Origin: Lampris incognitus
Lineage: Eukaryota; Chordata; Actinopteri; Lampriformes; Lampridae
Assembly: GCF_029633865.1 (NCBI RefSeq)
Contig: NC_079212.1
Span: forward strand, 150,272,099-150,336,098
DNA length: 64,000 nt
Direction of reading: 5' to 3'
Part shown: in pieces, positions 1 through 10,196 of the stretch
Position numbering within the stretch: position 1 is the first letter of the stretch
Layout of the letters: each line of letters begins with the position of its first letter
The notes under the pieces: model-generated
What the model was told of the DNA's origin: nothing
The model's database searches: none
What the model saw: the letters and a program-made list of their open reading frames with translations, nothing else
Translations under genes and position numbers: made by a program

Positions 1-491
1 CACACCTCGCACACCTCACACAGCACACCTCGCACAACACACCTCACATAACACACCTCGCACAACACACCTTACACACCTCACACAACACACCTCACAA
101 CACACCTCGCACACCTCGCACAACACACCTCACATAACACACCTCACACAACACACCTCGCACACCTCGCACAACACACCTCACACACCTCACACAACAC
201 ACCTCACATAACACACCTCGCACAACACACCTCACACACCTCACACAACACACCTCACATAGCACACCTCGCACAACACACCTCACACACTTCACACAAC
301 ACACCTTGCACAATACACCTCGCACAATACACCTCGCACAGCACACCTCACATAACACACCTCGCACAACACACCTCGCACAACACACCTCACACACCTC
401 ACACAAGACACCTCGCACAATACACCTCGCACAACACACCTCACACCTCACACACCTTACACAAGACACCTTGCACAAGACACCTCACACA
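1..491. repeat. CA-rich minisatellite (CACCTCGCACAACA-type units)
   Basis: Irregular tandem repeat of short units such as cacctcgcacaaca and cacctcacataaca, with C/T and G/A substitutions between copies. It starts before the window. It gives open frames of 70-127 codons on both strands whose products are low-complexity (Cys/Val/Arg or His/Thr) and are not credible proteins. If the exon at 658 belongs to a + strand gene, this array lies in that gene's last intron. Confidence 0.9.
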
Positions 492-594
492 GGATCCAGT
501 CCAGCTTCTGTCAGATGAACTCAGTAGACACTGACAAGGGTCAAAATAGTAACACAAAGCAACTCCCAGTCATGTCATCAAGTCCTAGTCTCTG

Positions 595-598
<4 letters not shown>

Positions 599-644
<46 letters not shown>
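599..644. repeat. (GT)n microsatellite
   Basis: About 22 GT dinucleotides with one TT interruption. The array ends 13 bases before the AG of the splice acceptor at 656-657, so it occupies the place of the polypyrimidine tract of the next exon. Confidence 0.95.
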
Positions 645-657
645 AGTTTCTCAACAG

Positions 658-826
658 TGTGCGTCTTTGGGACTTCATTGAAGAGCGTGAGCAGCGGTCT
701 GTTGCGTCACCATTGTCGCTCGATGATGATGTGACGGAGTTGAGGGAGCTCTTCATGCAGATGTCAGGATCGAGCCAGGACAGCGCCGCTGGCCCCCTGC
801 CAGACCCAGCCAGACCAGACCAGTAG
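658..826 (+). CDS. terminal coding exon of an unidentified upstream gene (partial)
   Basis: A splice acceptor (tttctcaacag, AG at 656-657) is followed by an open frame starting at base 659, with 658 completing a codon from the previous exon. It runs 55 codons to TAG at 824-826. The peptide begins VRLWDFIEERE, continues through an acidic LDDDVTELRELF segment and ends in a Pro/Asp-rich tail. Its complex composition differs from the repeat-derived frames around it. I do not recognise the family. The rest of the gene lies upstream of the window. Gene identity could be settled by a protein search of the tail or by synteny with the gene 5' of cnbp in other fish. The exon call is inferred from the acceptor, the frame and the composition; no homology was available. 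Confidence 0.6.
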
Positions 827-2075
827 ATAGTAGAGCTACCGGACCCTCACATACGACACACACTGGAAATGGAGCAGACCTGATCAGTAGATTCCAGATG
901 CAGATCCACAGCCATCTTCATCTCCCTGCTTCTTTGTAAGATAAAAGAGCGCTTCATTTCTTTCTTCATGATAGCGATGCAGCCCACCAAAGACTCCGAG
1001 CAGGTCTGTCCTGCTCTGGAGGCTGTTACTCAACATCATGTGAGTTCTGTGTCCCAACAAACTAAATGTACAAAAAAATGTCAACAACACACCAAGAATC
1101 CTCAGCACCTGTCAGCTCTTCTGACACCACACGACATTACGCTGTGTCATCTGTTACACTGCCTGCCATTCAAAACATGAGCACCGGGTGGTGCCATCTG
1201 TGGACCACCTCTTGTTTCACCAACCAGGACTCACTCAACTTTCACCTCTAGAGGGTCACATCCTCTGGTTCAGCTGTCATTCAGATGGTCGGAGAAGGTG
1301 CCAGGATTCGCTTTGGAAGGAAACTCGTCCTCCTCAGACCCGACTCAGATTTCAGAGGTTGTCAAACCCAAAGTGGATCCTACCTGACAGGATTCCAGTA
1401 CCAGTGTGTTTTAATGAGCCCAGACCTCCAGTCAGACTGTGGCCTGCAGTTTGGTATTAACCTTCTCAGGTCTGTAAACATGATACGCATAGATACTGCT
1501 TACATCCACAGAGTCATCGGGGTCAGAGGTCACACACTTGCCTGTTCTGTGTGTGTGGCGGTGTGTTGGGGGGGTAGTTAGGATATGTATATTTACAGTG
1601 ACATTACATGTACATAATATGGATGATATAAGAGATCATTACCGTGAAGTCTGGATTCGTCTTTGTGTTTTAATTTTGGTGAACTTGTGTGCCAGTTGGA
1701 ATAAGGAGTAAAAAGATTCCTGGTGTAGGGTCCTCCCCCAGCTTCTCAACCTGAGGCTCTAGGACCCCACAAGGTCACATGGCTGTGTTGTGGTATTCAA
1801 TTAAAACATTTATAAAGGATAAAATTGGAAGCTGTGTTATTTCCTCTCGTAAGTAAGTGTGGTGATAACTTTTAGGCTGGTATCCCAGAGAAGAGGCCTG
1901 AGAAGGAAGTCCCGGGACTAAACTGATGGTCCCATAGAGGGGCCGTTAACTGAACCACTGTTGAGACCTGGCAGTTTAACCTTTCTCTTTTGTTACTGGT
2001 TGATTGTGTTATCAAGTTGAGTTGGTGTTTAATCTGACATCCCATCAGATCAAAATAAAGCACACTGACATTTGT
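827..2075 (+). other. probable 3'UTR of the upstream gene
   Basis: Non-repetitive sequence follows the TAG at 824-826 without a convincing further coding frame. A canonical AATAAA lies at 2054-2059 in the sense direction, which would give a 3'UTR of about 1.2 kb. The small frames inside (up to 98 codons) overlap one another in different phases and look like chance frames. The cleavage site is not determined. Confidence 0.45.
2054..2059 (+). terminator. candidate poly(A) signal AATAAA
   Basis: Exact AATAAA hexamer about 1.2 kb downstream of the stop at 824-826, and the only clean one I see between that stop and the repeats. It probably ends the upstream gene. Confidence 0.4.
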
Positions 2076-2325
2076 CAACCTTGAGAATTGAAGTCACCTT
2101 CGCTGGTTGTGTTTCTTTTAAGTAAACTGGTTCATAGAGCAGGAGGTGGAGAAACGGGATGAAAAAAACAGCAGCAGTCCCCTCCCACAGCCTTACAAAC
2201 ATGACAACCCGTCAAACACACTTGAACTTCTCTTAGAAAACCAGTTGGTCGTTCATGGAGTACTGCAGCCATGACGGTGCTGCCACGTCTTGGACAGGAT
2301 CTGACCTCACTAACTTCCTCATTGT

Positions 2326-2528
2326 TCATCCATCATCCAAGCCGCTTATCCTGCTCTCAGGGTCGCGGGGATGCTGGAGCCTATCCCAGCAGTCACTGGG
2401 CGGCAGGGGGGGGGAGACCCTGGACAGGCTGCCAGGCCATCACAGGACACACACACACACACACACACACATTCACACCTAGGTACAGTTTAGTATGGCT
2501 GATTCACCTGACCTACATGTGTGGACTC
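2326..2528 (+). mobile_element. fish dispersed repeat, partial copy
   Basis: Contains the blocks ccgcttatcctgctctcag, ggtcgcgggg, atgctggagcctatcccagc and aggccatcaca, then a CA run, then cacctaggtacagttta. I recognise this from many fish genomes as an abundant non-coding dispersed element. A second copy at 60428-60751 shares these blocks and extends further 3'. This copy stops after the 'acctacatgt' block and is 3' truncated. The element class is not assigned here. Confidence 0.75.
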
Positions 2529-2900
2529 CTTCCTTGTACATCAGAAAATGTTTGCTCATCCAGTATTGTATTTACTTTTTACCTTTTTACCTTCATTTGT
2601 GTCCATCACCCATGTGGTGTAACTGGCCAGGGGTAACGCAGCTCACAAACACCAAACGGTTAAATGTTCTGACCAGGAACGTTAGTGAGTCGTTTTACAT
2701 CATGTATTGATTGTTGTGACAGTGTCGTCGTTGTAGTGCTGTGCTTGTGTCAATTTAGCTGCTGGTGCTGACTTCTCTGTCTGGGTCATCTTCCTCACGA
2801 ATCTGATCCACTTTCAGAAAACAAGCCTGATTCATGTGTTGAAGTGGTTGGAGCGTAGACTGGAGAAACTAACAAACAGTCACAGTTACAAAGTTTGGAC
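2529..2900. other. unrecognised single-copy sequence
   Basis: About 370 bp between the truncated dispersed repeat and the first large minisatellite. No convincing exon, RNA gene or known repeat is seen. Confidence 0.5.
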
Positions 2901-5064
2901 ATGAAGATGATTTTATTATCAGAATGAGAAGATCCAGGAGTGGATGAAGATTGTTTTATTATCAGAATGAGAACATCCAGGAGTGGATGAAGATGTTATC
3001 AGAATGAAAAGATCCAGGAGTGGATCAAGATGGTTTTATTATCAGAATGAAAAGATCCAGGAGTGGATCAAGATGGTTTTATTATCAGAATGAAAAGATC
3101 CAGGAGTGGATCAAGATGGTTTTATTATCAGAATGAGAAGATCCAGGAGTGGATGAAGATGTAATCAGAATGAGAAGATCCAGGAGTGGATGAAGATGTA
3201 ATCAGAATGAGAAGATCCAGGAGTGGATGAAGATGTAATCAGAATGAGAAGATCCAGGAGTGGATGAAGATGTAATCAGAATGAGAAGATCCAGGAGTGG
3301 ATGAAGATGTTATCAGAATGAGAAGATCCAGGAGTGGATGAAGATGTTATCAGAATGAGAAGATCCAGTAGTGGATGAAGATGTAATCAGAATGAGAAGA
3401 TCCAGGAGTGGGTGAAGATGTTATCAGAATGAGAAGATCCAGGAGTGGATGAAAATGTTATCAGAATGAGAAGATCCAGGAGTTGATGAAGATGTTATCA
3501 GAATGAGAAGATCCAGGAGTGGATGAAGATGTTAAGAGAATGAGAAGATCCAGGAGTGGGCGAAGATGTTATCAGAATGAGAAGATCCAGGAGTGGATGA
3601 AAATGTTATCAGAATGGGAAGATCCAGGAGTGGATGAAGATGTAATCAGAATGAGAAGATCCAGGAGTGGGTGAAGATGTAATCAGAATGAGAAGATCCA
3701 GGAGTGGGTGAAAATGTTATCAGAATGAGAAGATCCAGGAGTGGATGAAGATGTTATCAGAATGAGAAGATCCAGGAGTGGATGAAGATGTTATGAGAAT
3801 GAGAAGATCCAGGAGTGGATGAAGATGGTTTTATTATCAGAATGAGAAGATCCAGGAGTGGATGAAGATGTTATGAGAATGAGAAGATCCAGAAGTGGAT
3901 GAAGATGTAATCAGAATGAGAAGATCCAGGAGAGGATGAAGATGTTATCAGAATGAAAAGATCCAGGAGTGGATGAAGATGTTATCAGAATGAGAAGATC
4001 CAGGAGTGGATGAAGATGTAATCAGAATGAGAAGATCCAGGAGTGGGCGAAGATGTTATCAGAATGAGAAGATCCAGGAGTGGATGAAAATGTTATCAGA
4101 ATGGGAAGATCCAGGAGTGGATGAAGATGTTATGAGAATGAGAAGATCCAGGAGTGGATGAAGATGGTTTTATTATCAGAATGAGAAGATCCAGGAGTGG
4201 ATGAAAATGTAATCAGAATGAGAAGATCCAGGAGTGGATGAGGATGTAATCAGAATGAGAAGATCCAGGAGTGGATGAAGGTGTAATCAGAATGAGAAGA
4301 TCCAGGAGTGGATGAGGATGTAATCAGAATGAGAAGATCCAGGAGTGGGCGAAGATGTTATCAGAATGAGAAGATCCAGGAGTGGGTGAAAATGTTATCA
4401 GAATGAGAAGATCCAGGAGTGGATGAAGATGTTATCAGAATGAGAAGATCCAGGAGTGGATGAAGATGTTATGAGAATGAGAAGATCCAGGAGTGGATGA
4501 AGATGGTTTTATTATCAGAATGAGAAGATCCAGGAGTGGATGAAGATGTTATGAGAATGAGAAGATCCAGAAGTGGATGAAGATGTAATCAGAATGAGAA
4601 GATCCAGGAGAGGATGAAGATGTTATCAGAATGAAAAGATCCAGGAGTGGATGAAGATGTTATCAGAATGAGAAGATCCAGGAGTGGATGAAGATGTAAT
4701 CAGAATGAGAAGATCCAGGAGTGGGCGAAGATGTTATCAGAATGAGAAGATCCAGGAGTGGATGAAAATGTTATCAGAATGGGAAGATCCAGGAGTGGAT
4801 GAAGATGTTATGAGAATGAGAAGATCCAGGAGTGGATGAAGATGGTTTTATTATCAGAATGAGAAGATCCAGGAGTGGATGAAAATGTAATCAGAATGAG
4901 AAGATCCAGGAGTGGATGAGGATGTAATCAGAATGAGAAGATCCAGGAGTGGATGAAGGTGTAATCAGAATGAGAAGATCCAGGAGTGGATGAGGATGTA
5001 ATCAGAATGAGAAGATCCAGGAGTGGATGAGGATGTAATCAGAATGAGAAGATCCAGGAGTGGA
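2901..5064. repeat. 37-bp minisatellite, about 57 copies
   Basis: Basic unit of about 37 bp built on agaatgagaagatccaggag plus tggatgaagatgttatc. An alternative longer unit carries 'atggttttattatc'. Copies differ by substitutions (gtaatc/gttatc, ggatga/gggcga/gggtga). A higher-order duplication with an offset of about 678 bp is visible: the rare variant block 'agaagtggatgaag' then 'ggagaggatgaag' occurs near 3891 and again near 4569. Intergenic by this annotation. Confidence 0.95.
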
Positions 5065-5148
5065 GGTGACGTCACTGTGGTGCGCTAGCCATGCAGATGG
5101 TCAATGTTACTGGGAGAGTCTCCACAGTTTTCCAAGATAAATAAATGT

Positions 5149-5784
5149 CAGAACCATGTTTACCAGAATCAAGTTTATCAGAACCATGTTTACCAGAACC
5201 AAGTTTATCAGAACCATGTTTACCAGAACCAAATTTATCAGAATCGTTTATCAGAACCATGTTACCAGAACCAAGTTTATCAGAACCATGTTTACCAGAA
5301 TCAAGTTTACCAGAACCAAGTTTATCAGAACCATGTTTACCAGAACCAAATTTATCAGAATCGTTTATCAGAACCATGTTACCAGAACCTAGTTTATCAG
5401 AACCATGTTTACCAGAATCAAGTTTACCAGAATCAAGTTTATCAGAACCAAGTTTATCAGAATCAAGTTTACCAGAACCAAGTTTATCAGAACCATGTTT
5501 ACCAGAACCAAATTTATCAGAATCGTTTATCAGAACCATGTTACCAGAACCAAGTTTATCAGAACCATGTTTACCAGAATCAAGTTTACCAGAATCAAGT
5601 TTATCAGAACCAAGTTTATCAGAATCAAGTTTACCAGAACCAAGTTTATCAGAACCATGTTTACCAGAACCAAATTTATCAGAATCGTTTATCAGAACCA
5701 TGTTACCAGAACCAAGTTTATCAAAATCAAGTTTACTAGAATCAAGTTTACCAGAATCAAGTTTATCAGAACCATGTTTATCGG
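5149..5784. repeat. 15-bp minisatellite
   Basis: Units of 15 bp alternating between tttatcagaaccaag, tttaccagaatcaag and similar. The variant block atttatcagaatcgtttatc recurs four times. The period is a multiple of three, so several frames on both strands stay open for 130-240 codons and give YQNQV-like or SGKLD-like repeats. These are by-products of the array; no start context, splice signal or non-repeat domain supports a gene. Confidence 0.95.
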
Positions 5785-5851
5785 CCATGTAGGTCTGCAC
5801 GAATATGGAAGGTGACTGTGGTTTGGTGGCTGTGTGTATTTACCATGGAAT

Positions 5852-6065
5852 AGCAACACTACAACACAACAGCCTTCACATGTGTACTACACAACAAGGC
5901 CTGAGTGAGTGAGGCAGGGGGAGTAAGAGGAGGGGTAGGGTGCAGGGAGGAGGTCAGACAGCAACACTACAACACAACAGCCTTCACATGTGTACTACAC
6001 AACAAGGCCTGAGTGAGGGAGGCAGGGGGAGTAAGAGAGGGGGGGTAAGGTGCAGCGGTGCAGGG
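5852..6065. repeat. 108-bp direct duplication leading into the G-rich array
   Basis: The segment beginning agcaacactacaacacaac, through the 'ggcctgagtgag' block, occurs at 5852 and again at 5960, 108 bp apart. The second copy merges into the G-rich minisatellite. The sequence 'ggaggtcaga' at the end of the first copy (about 5949) recurs at the far end of the array (about 7401), so the array looks like an expansion inside a duplicated segment. Confidence 0.85.
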
Positions 6066-7408
6066 GGGAGTAAGAGGGGGGGTAAGGTGCAGCGGTGCAG
6101 GGAGGAGTAAGAGGGGGGTAAGGTGCAGCGGTGCAGGGAGGAGTAAGAGGGGGGTAAGGTGCAGCGGTGCAGGGGGGAGTAAGAGGGGGGGTAAGGTGCA
6201 GCGGTGCAGGGGGGAGTAAGAGGGGGGTAAGGTGCAGCGGTGCAGGGGGGAGTAAGAGGGGGGGTAAGGTGCAGCGGTGCAGGGGGGAGTAAGGGGGGGT
6301 AAGGTGCAGCGGTGCAGGGGGGAGTAAGAGGGGGGTAAGGTGCAGCGGTGCAGGGGGGAGTAAGAGGGGGGGTAAGGTGCAGCGGTGCAGGGGGGAGTAA
6401 GGGGGGGTAAGGTGCAGCGGTGCAGGGAGGAGTAAGAGGGGGGGTAAGGTGCAGCGGTGCAGGGGGGAGTAAGAGGGGGGTAAGGTGCAGCGGTGCAGGG
6501 GGGAGTAAGAGGGGGGGTAAGGTGCAGCGGTGCAGGGGGGAGTAAGAGGGGGGGTAAGGTGCAGCGGTGCAGGGGGGAGTAAGAGGGGGGTAAGGTGCAG
6601 CGGTGCAGGGGGGAGTAAGAGGAGGGGGTAAGGTGCAGCGGTGCAGGGAGGAGTAAGAGGGGGGGTAAGGTGCAGGGGTGCAGGGGGGAGTAAGAGGGGG
6701 GGGTAAGGTGCAGGGGTGCAGGGGGGAGTAAGAGGAGGGGGTAAGGTGCAGCGGTGCAGGGGGGAGTAAGAGGGGGGGGTAAGGTGCAGGGGTGCAGGGG
6801 GGAGTAAGAGGGGGGGGTAAGGTGCAGGGGTGCAGGGGGGAGTAAGAGGGGGGGGTAAGGTGCAGCGGTGCAGGGGGGAGTAAGAGGAGGGGGTAAGGTG
6901 CAGGGGTGCAGGGGGGAGTAAGAGGGGGGTAAGGTGCAGCGGTGCAGGGGGGAGTAAGAGGGGGGGTAAGGTGCAGCGGTGCAGGGGGGAGTAAGGGGGG
7001 GGGTAAGGTGCAGCGGTGCAGGGGGGAGTAAGAGGAGGGGGTAAGGTGCAGCGGTGCAGGGGGGAGTAAGAGGGGGGGTAAGGTGCAGCGGTGCAGGGGG
7101 GAGTAAGAGGGGGGGTAAGGTGCAGGGGTGCAGGGGGGAGTAAGAGGGGGGGGTAAGGTGCAGCGGTGCAGGGGGGAGTAAGAGGAGGGGGTAAGGTGCA
7201 GCGGTGCAGGGGGGAGTAAGAGGAGGGGGTAAGGTGCAGGGGTGCAGGGGGGAGTAAGAGGGGGGTAAGGTGCAGCGGTGCAGGGGGGAGTAAGAGGGGG
7301 GGTAAGGTGCAGCGGTGCAGGGGGGAGTAAGAGGGGGGGTAAGGTGCAGGGGTGCAGGGGGGAGTAAGAGGGGGGGTAAGGTGCAGCGGTGCAGGGGGGA
7401 GGAGGTCA
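6020..7408. repeat. G-run minisatellite, unit about 36 bp
   Basis: About 40 copies of a unit made of ggtaaggtgcagcggtgcag followed by ggggggagtaagag and a G run of 5-8. C/G variation (gcggtg/ggggtg) and G-run length are the main differences between copies. Every unit has several runs of four or more G on the + strand, so the array is rich in potential G-quadruplexes. The complementary strand has a 477-codon open frame of Pro/Leu/Thr repeats, which is a reading artefact. Confidence 0.95.
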
Positions 7409-7883
7409 GACCTGCTGAAACACGTCATGTCAGCCCTCAGAGGAAGTTGGACCAGGTCATCCGGACACGACGTTTATTGAAGAAACGTGTCATCTAAGTG
7501 ACCTCTTCAGTGTCCTGCGCTTACCGGCGTTGTGCGCATGCGTAAAGACAGGCGTTAGCAGGTTACTACGTACATGCCGGAGGTACACGGACATCAAATA
7601 CGCGCATCGTATTTCAACAGTTGGTTCAAATCAATCGGAAGCGTTTAGTTTGATTCATTCTTCGCTCGGGTTCGAGTCGCTCTGGCTCCGTGTCGGTTAC
7701 CTCTGAAAACACAACAGCGACACCTCGTGGTTGAGGTGGCGTAGAGCCGCTGCAGTGTGTTTTCAACGATTCTTTTGGGGGGGGGGGGCAAAAAGCAAGA
7801 TTTGTGTGTTCAGGGCGCAGTTGGCTTTCCAGGAGCAACTCGTACAGGATTACAGTCTTGTTCCGTTCAACACGGGGCACTTG
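7409..7883. other. single-copy, locally CpG-containing segment
   Basis: Non-repetitive stretch. Bases of about 7450-7520 (gacgtttattgaagaaacg followed by 'tgacctcttcagtg') resemble a widespread vertebrate dispersed-repeat fragment. An NRF1-like site, tgcgcatgcgta, lies at 7533-7544 among other CpGs. It could be an old promoter fragment, but no transcript structure can be defined from the sequence. Confidence 0.35.
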
Positions 7884-8011
7884 GCTCCACGGGGGCTCCA
7901 TGGGGGCTCCATGATGGCTCCACCATGGGGGCTCCACCATGGGGGCTCCATGGGGGCTCCACCATGGGGGCTCCATGGTGGCTCCATGGGGGCTCCATGG
8001 TGGCTCCAGGG
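7884..8011. repeat. short CCATGG-containing minisatellite
   Basis: Tandem units of ggctccatggg and ggctccaccatggg, about ten copies. The internal CCATGG is palindromic, so units can pair on either strand. No coding role is evident. Confidence 0.85.
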
Positions 8012-8159
8012 CTTCCGCTGCTTCCTACCGGGATTTATGAGGCGAAGAAGAAAGTCGGCTTGTGGCCGTTCAGGGACGAGCAGACTGGTTTATTTCCCTG
8101 CTGCAGGATCACGCGTCCTGCAAGCTGCGGTGCTACTGAAGCTGGCTTTATGCAGATGA

Positions 8160-8291
8160 GAATAATAATAATAATAATAATAATAAATAATAAATCACTC
8201 TTATAGAGCGCTTTCCTAACACGCCAGGTGGCTTCACAATAAACGGGGTGAAACAAGACAACAGAAAAACACAACACAGACATACAGGGCT
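8160..8291 (+). mobile_element. (AAT)n plus 'agcgctttcc' fish dispersed repeat
   Basis: A run of AAT triplets (8160-8194) is followed by 'cttatagagcgctttcc' and 'ggcttcacaataaacggggtg'. A related copy is at 43965-44350, where the same order (AAT run, 'tatagtgcttttctag', 'agcgcttcacattgag') is seen. I recognise the block as a common fish interspersed repeat; its class is not assigned. Confidence 0.6.
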
Positions 8292-9162
8292 GAATGGGAA
8301 GATGGGTGGGAAGGAGGGTGGATGGGAAGATGGGTGGGAAGATGGGTGGGAAGGGGAATGGGAAGGGGGATGGGAAGGTGGATGGGAAGATGGGTGGGAA
8401 GATGGGTGGGAAAGGGGATGGGAAGATGTGTGGGGAGGCGAATGGGAAGGGGAATGGGAAGATGGGTGGGAAGGGGAATGGGAAGGGGGATGGGAAGATG
8501 GGTGGGAAGGGGAATGGGAAGATGTGTGGGGAGGGGAATGGGAAGGGGAATGGGAAGATGTGTGGGGAGGGGAATGGGAAGATGGGTGGGAAGGGGAATG
8601 GGAATGGGAAGATGTGTGGGAAGGGGAATGGGAAGGGGAATGGGAAGATGTGTGGGGAGGGGAATGGGAAGGGGGATGGGAAGGGGAATGGGAAGGTGGA
8701 TGGGAAGATGGGTGGGAAGATGGGTGGGAAAGGGGATGGGAAGATGTGTGGGGAGGCGAATGGGAAGGGGAATGGGAAGATGGGTGGGAAGGGGAATGGG
8801 AAGGGGGATGGGAAGATGGGTGGGAAGGGGAATGGGAAGATGGGAAGATGTGTGGGGAGGCGAATGGGAAGGGGAATGGGAAGATGGGTGGGAAGGGGAA
8901 TGGGAAGGGGGATGGGAAGATGTGTGGGGAGGGGAATGGGAAGGGGAATGGGAAGATGTGTGGGGAGGGGAATGGGAAGATGAGTGGGAAGGGGAATGGG
9001 AAGATGTGTGGGAAGGGGAATGGGAATGGGAATGGGAAGATGTGTGGGAAGGGGAATGGGAAGGGGAATGGGAAGATGGGTGGGAAGGGGAATGGGAAGA
9101 TGTGTGGGAAGGGGAATGGGAAGATGGGTGGGAAGGGGAATGGGAAGGGGAATGGGAAGGGA
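8292..9162. repeat. purine-rich hexamer-based minisatellite
   Basis: Built from GGGAAK hexamers (tgggaa, ggggaa) interspersed with gatgggtgggaa and gatgtgtgggga. The + strand is almost entirely purines plus T, giving an extreme strand asymmetry across 0.87 kb. All six frames are long and open (up to 393 codons), encoding GKGNGKM-like or PSHSPSH-like repeats; none is credible. It lies about 0.7 kb upstream of the CpG island. Confidence 0.95.
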
Positions 9163-9252
9163 GGCCACGAGTGGGAGAAGCGGCGGCCACACACGACGCC
9201 AGCAGTACTCTCCCACTTAAACACACGTGCATTTAAAACGTGTTCGGCTCAA

Positions 9253-9655
9253 TGCTCTGGGTCTGCTGCGGATCTGCTCTGGATCTGCTGCGGATCTGCT
9301 CTGGATCTGCTCTGGGTCTGCGGCGGATCTGCTCTGGATCTGCTGCGGATCTGCTGCGGATCTGCTCTGGGTCTGCTCTGGATCTGCTCTGGGTCTGCTC
9401 TGGATCTGCTCTGGGTCTGCTCTGGATCTGCTCTGGGTCTGCTGCGGATCTGCTCTGGATCTGCTCTCGGTCTGCTGCGGATCTGCTCTGGATCTGCTCT
9501 GGGTCTGCGGCGGATCTGCTCTGGGTCTGCTGCGGATCTGCTCTGGGTCTGCTGTGGATCTGCGGCGGATCTGCGGCGGATCTGCTCTAGGTCTGCTCTG
9601 GGTCTGGTGCGGATCTGCTCTGGGTCTGCTCTGGATCTGCTCTGGGTCTGCTGCG
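9253..9655. repeat. 12-bp minisatellite (tctgctctggat type)
   Basis: About 33 copies of 12-bp units tctgctctggat, tctgctctgggt and tctgctgcggat. It abuts the CpG-rich promoter-like region without a gap. The period is a multiple of three, so frames stay open on both strands (up to 203 codons of RADPEQI-like repeats); these are not genes. Confidence 0.93.
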
Positions 9656-9860
9656 GCCATGCCGGTGCTCTCTGGATAACTGGAATCTCTTTACGAGCGT
9701 CAGAAGGTCCAGTTATAAGAAAAGCTGGGTACTTCCCGGAGAGCCGGCATCCTGGTCCGCAGGCGGCTCGAGCAGGCCGGGTACGGCTCAGGACGTGTTC
9801 GGTAGGTTCCGCTGACTTCCAGCTGTGGTACGTGCGTGACGGACGGGCCAAGTCCAGCAT

Positions 9861-9870
9861 AATGGCGGCC
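9861..9870 (+). promoter_or_regulatory. YY1-like motif
   Basis: The core ATGGCGGC is intact (aatggcggcc). Such sites are common within a few tens of bases of the start of transcription in CpG-island promoters. The position would place the start near 9.86 kb, upstream of the donor at 10090. Confidence 0.35.
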
Positions 9871-10090
9871 CACCGCTCTCCGCGGCGGCCGCTTGCCGGT
9901 GCGCGTCTGCTGCGTAACCGCCGCCAGCCTCAGCAGCGGGGCCGTGTGCAGAGGGGGAAGGAGGCGGAGGAGGAGGCGGCGGCGGGAGGAGGAGGAGGAG
10001 GAGGAGGAGGAGGGGTGCCGTGTGCAGACCGCGTGTGGCGCAGAGGAGAGAGGAGGGATCGAAAACAAACAGGCAGAGTCCCGTCGCGAG
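9865..10090 (+). other. cnbp: candidate non-coding exon 1 of cnbp
   Basis: Proposed 5'UTR exon ending at 10090, where the junction is gcgag then gtgagt, a near-perfect donor. The 5' end is a guess based on the YY1-like motif and is uncertain by perhaps 100-200 bp. Long frames cross this region but are continuous with upstream repeat or have no good start. RNA evidence joining 10090 to 54374 (or to 54392) would confirm it. If false, the first exon lies elsewhere, for example near 12.5 kb, and the intron would be correspondingly shorter. Confidence 0.4.
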
Positions 10091-10141
10091 GTGAGTCTCC
10101 GACATTAAACTCTATTTCTCCCCCGTTTCACACCCGCGGCT

Positions 10142-10196
10142 CCCGGGGCTCGGCGGCTCCCGTGGCCGGGTGCCCCGGGAGCCGCCGAGCCCCGGG
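10142..10196. other. GC-rich inverted repeat (21-bp arms)
   Basis: Arms at 10142-10162 and 10176-10196 are perfectly complementary over 21 bp and separated by a 13-nt loop. The outer flanks continue to pair with one bulge. It begins 51 nt past the candidate exon 1 donor, so a nascent intron 1 RNA would carry a very stable stem there. Confidence 0.85.

Noticed and set aside
5995-7428. 477-codon Pro/Leu/Thr reverse-strand frame resembling a proline-rich protein
   Set aside because: It is the complement of the G-run minisatellite; frame phase changes with G-run length and the product is pure repeat.
7650-7690. 'ggttcgagtcgct' looked like a tRNA B box
   Set aside because: No A box at the right distance and no cloverleaf fold could be drawn; probably chance.
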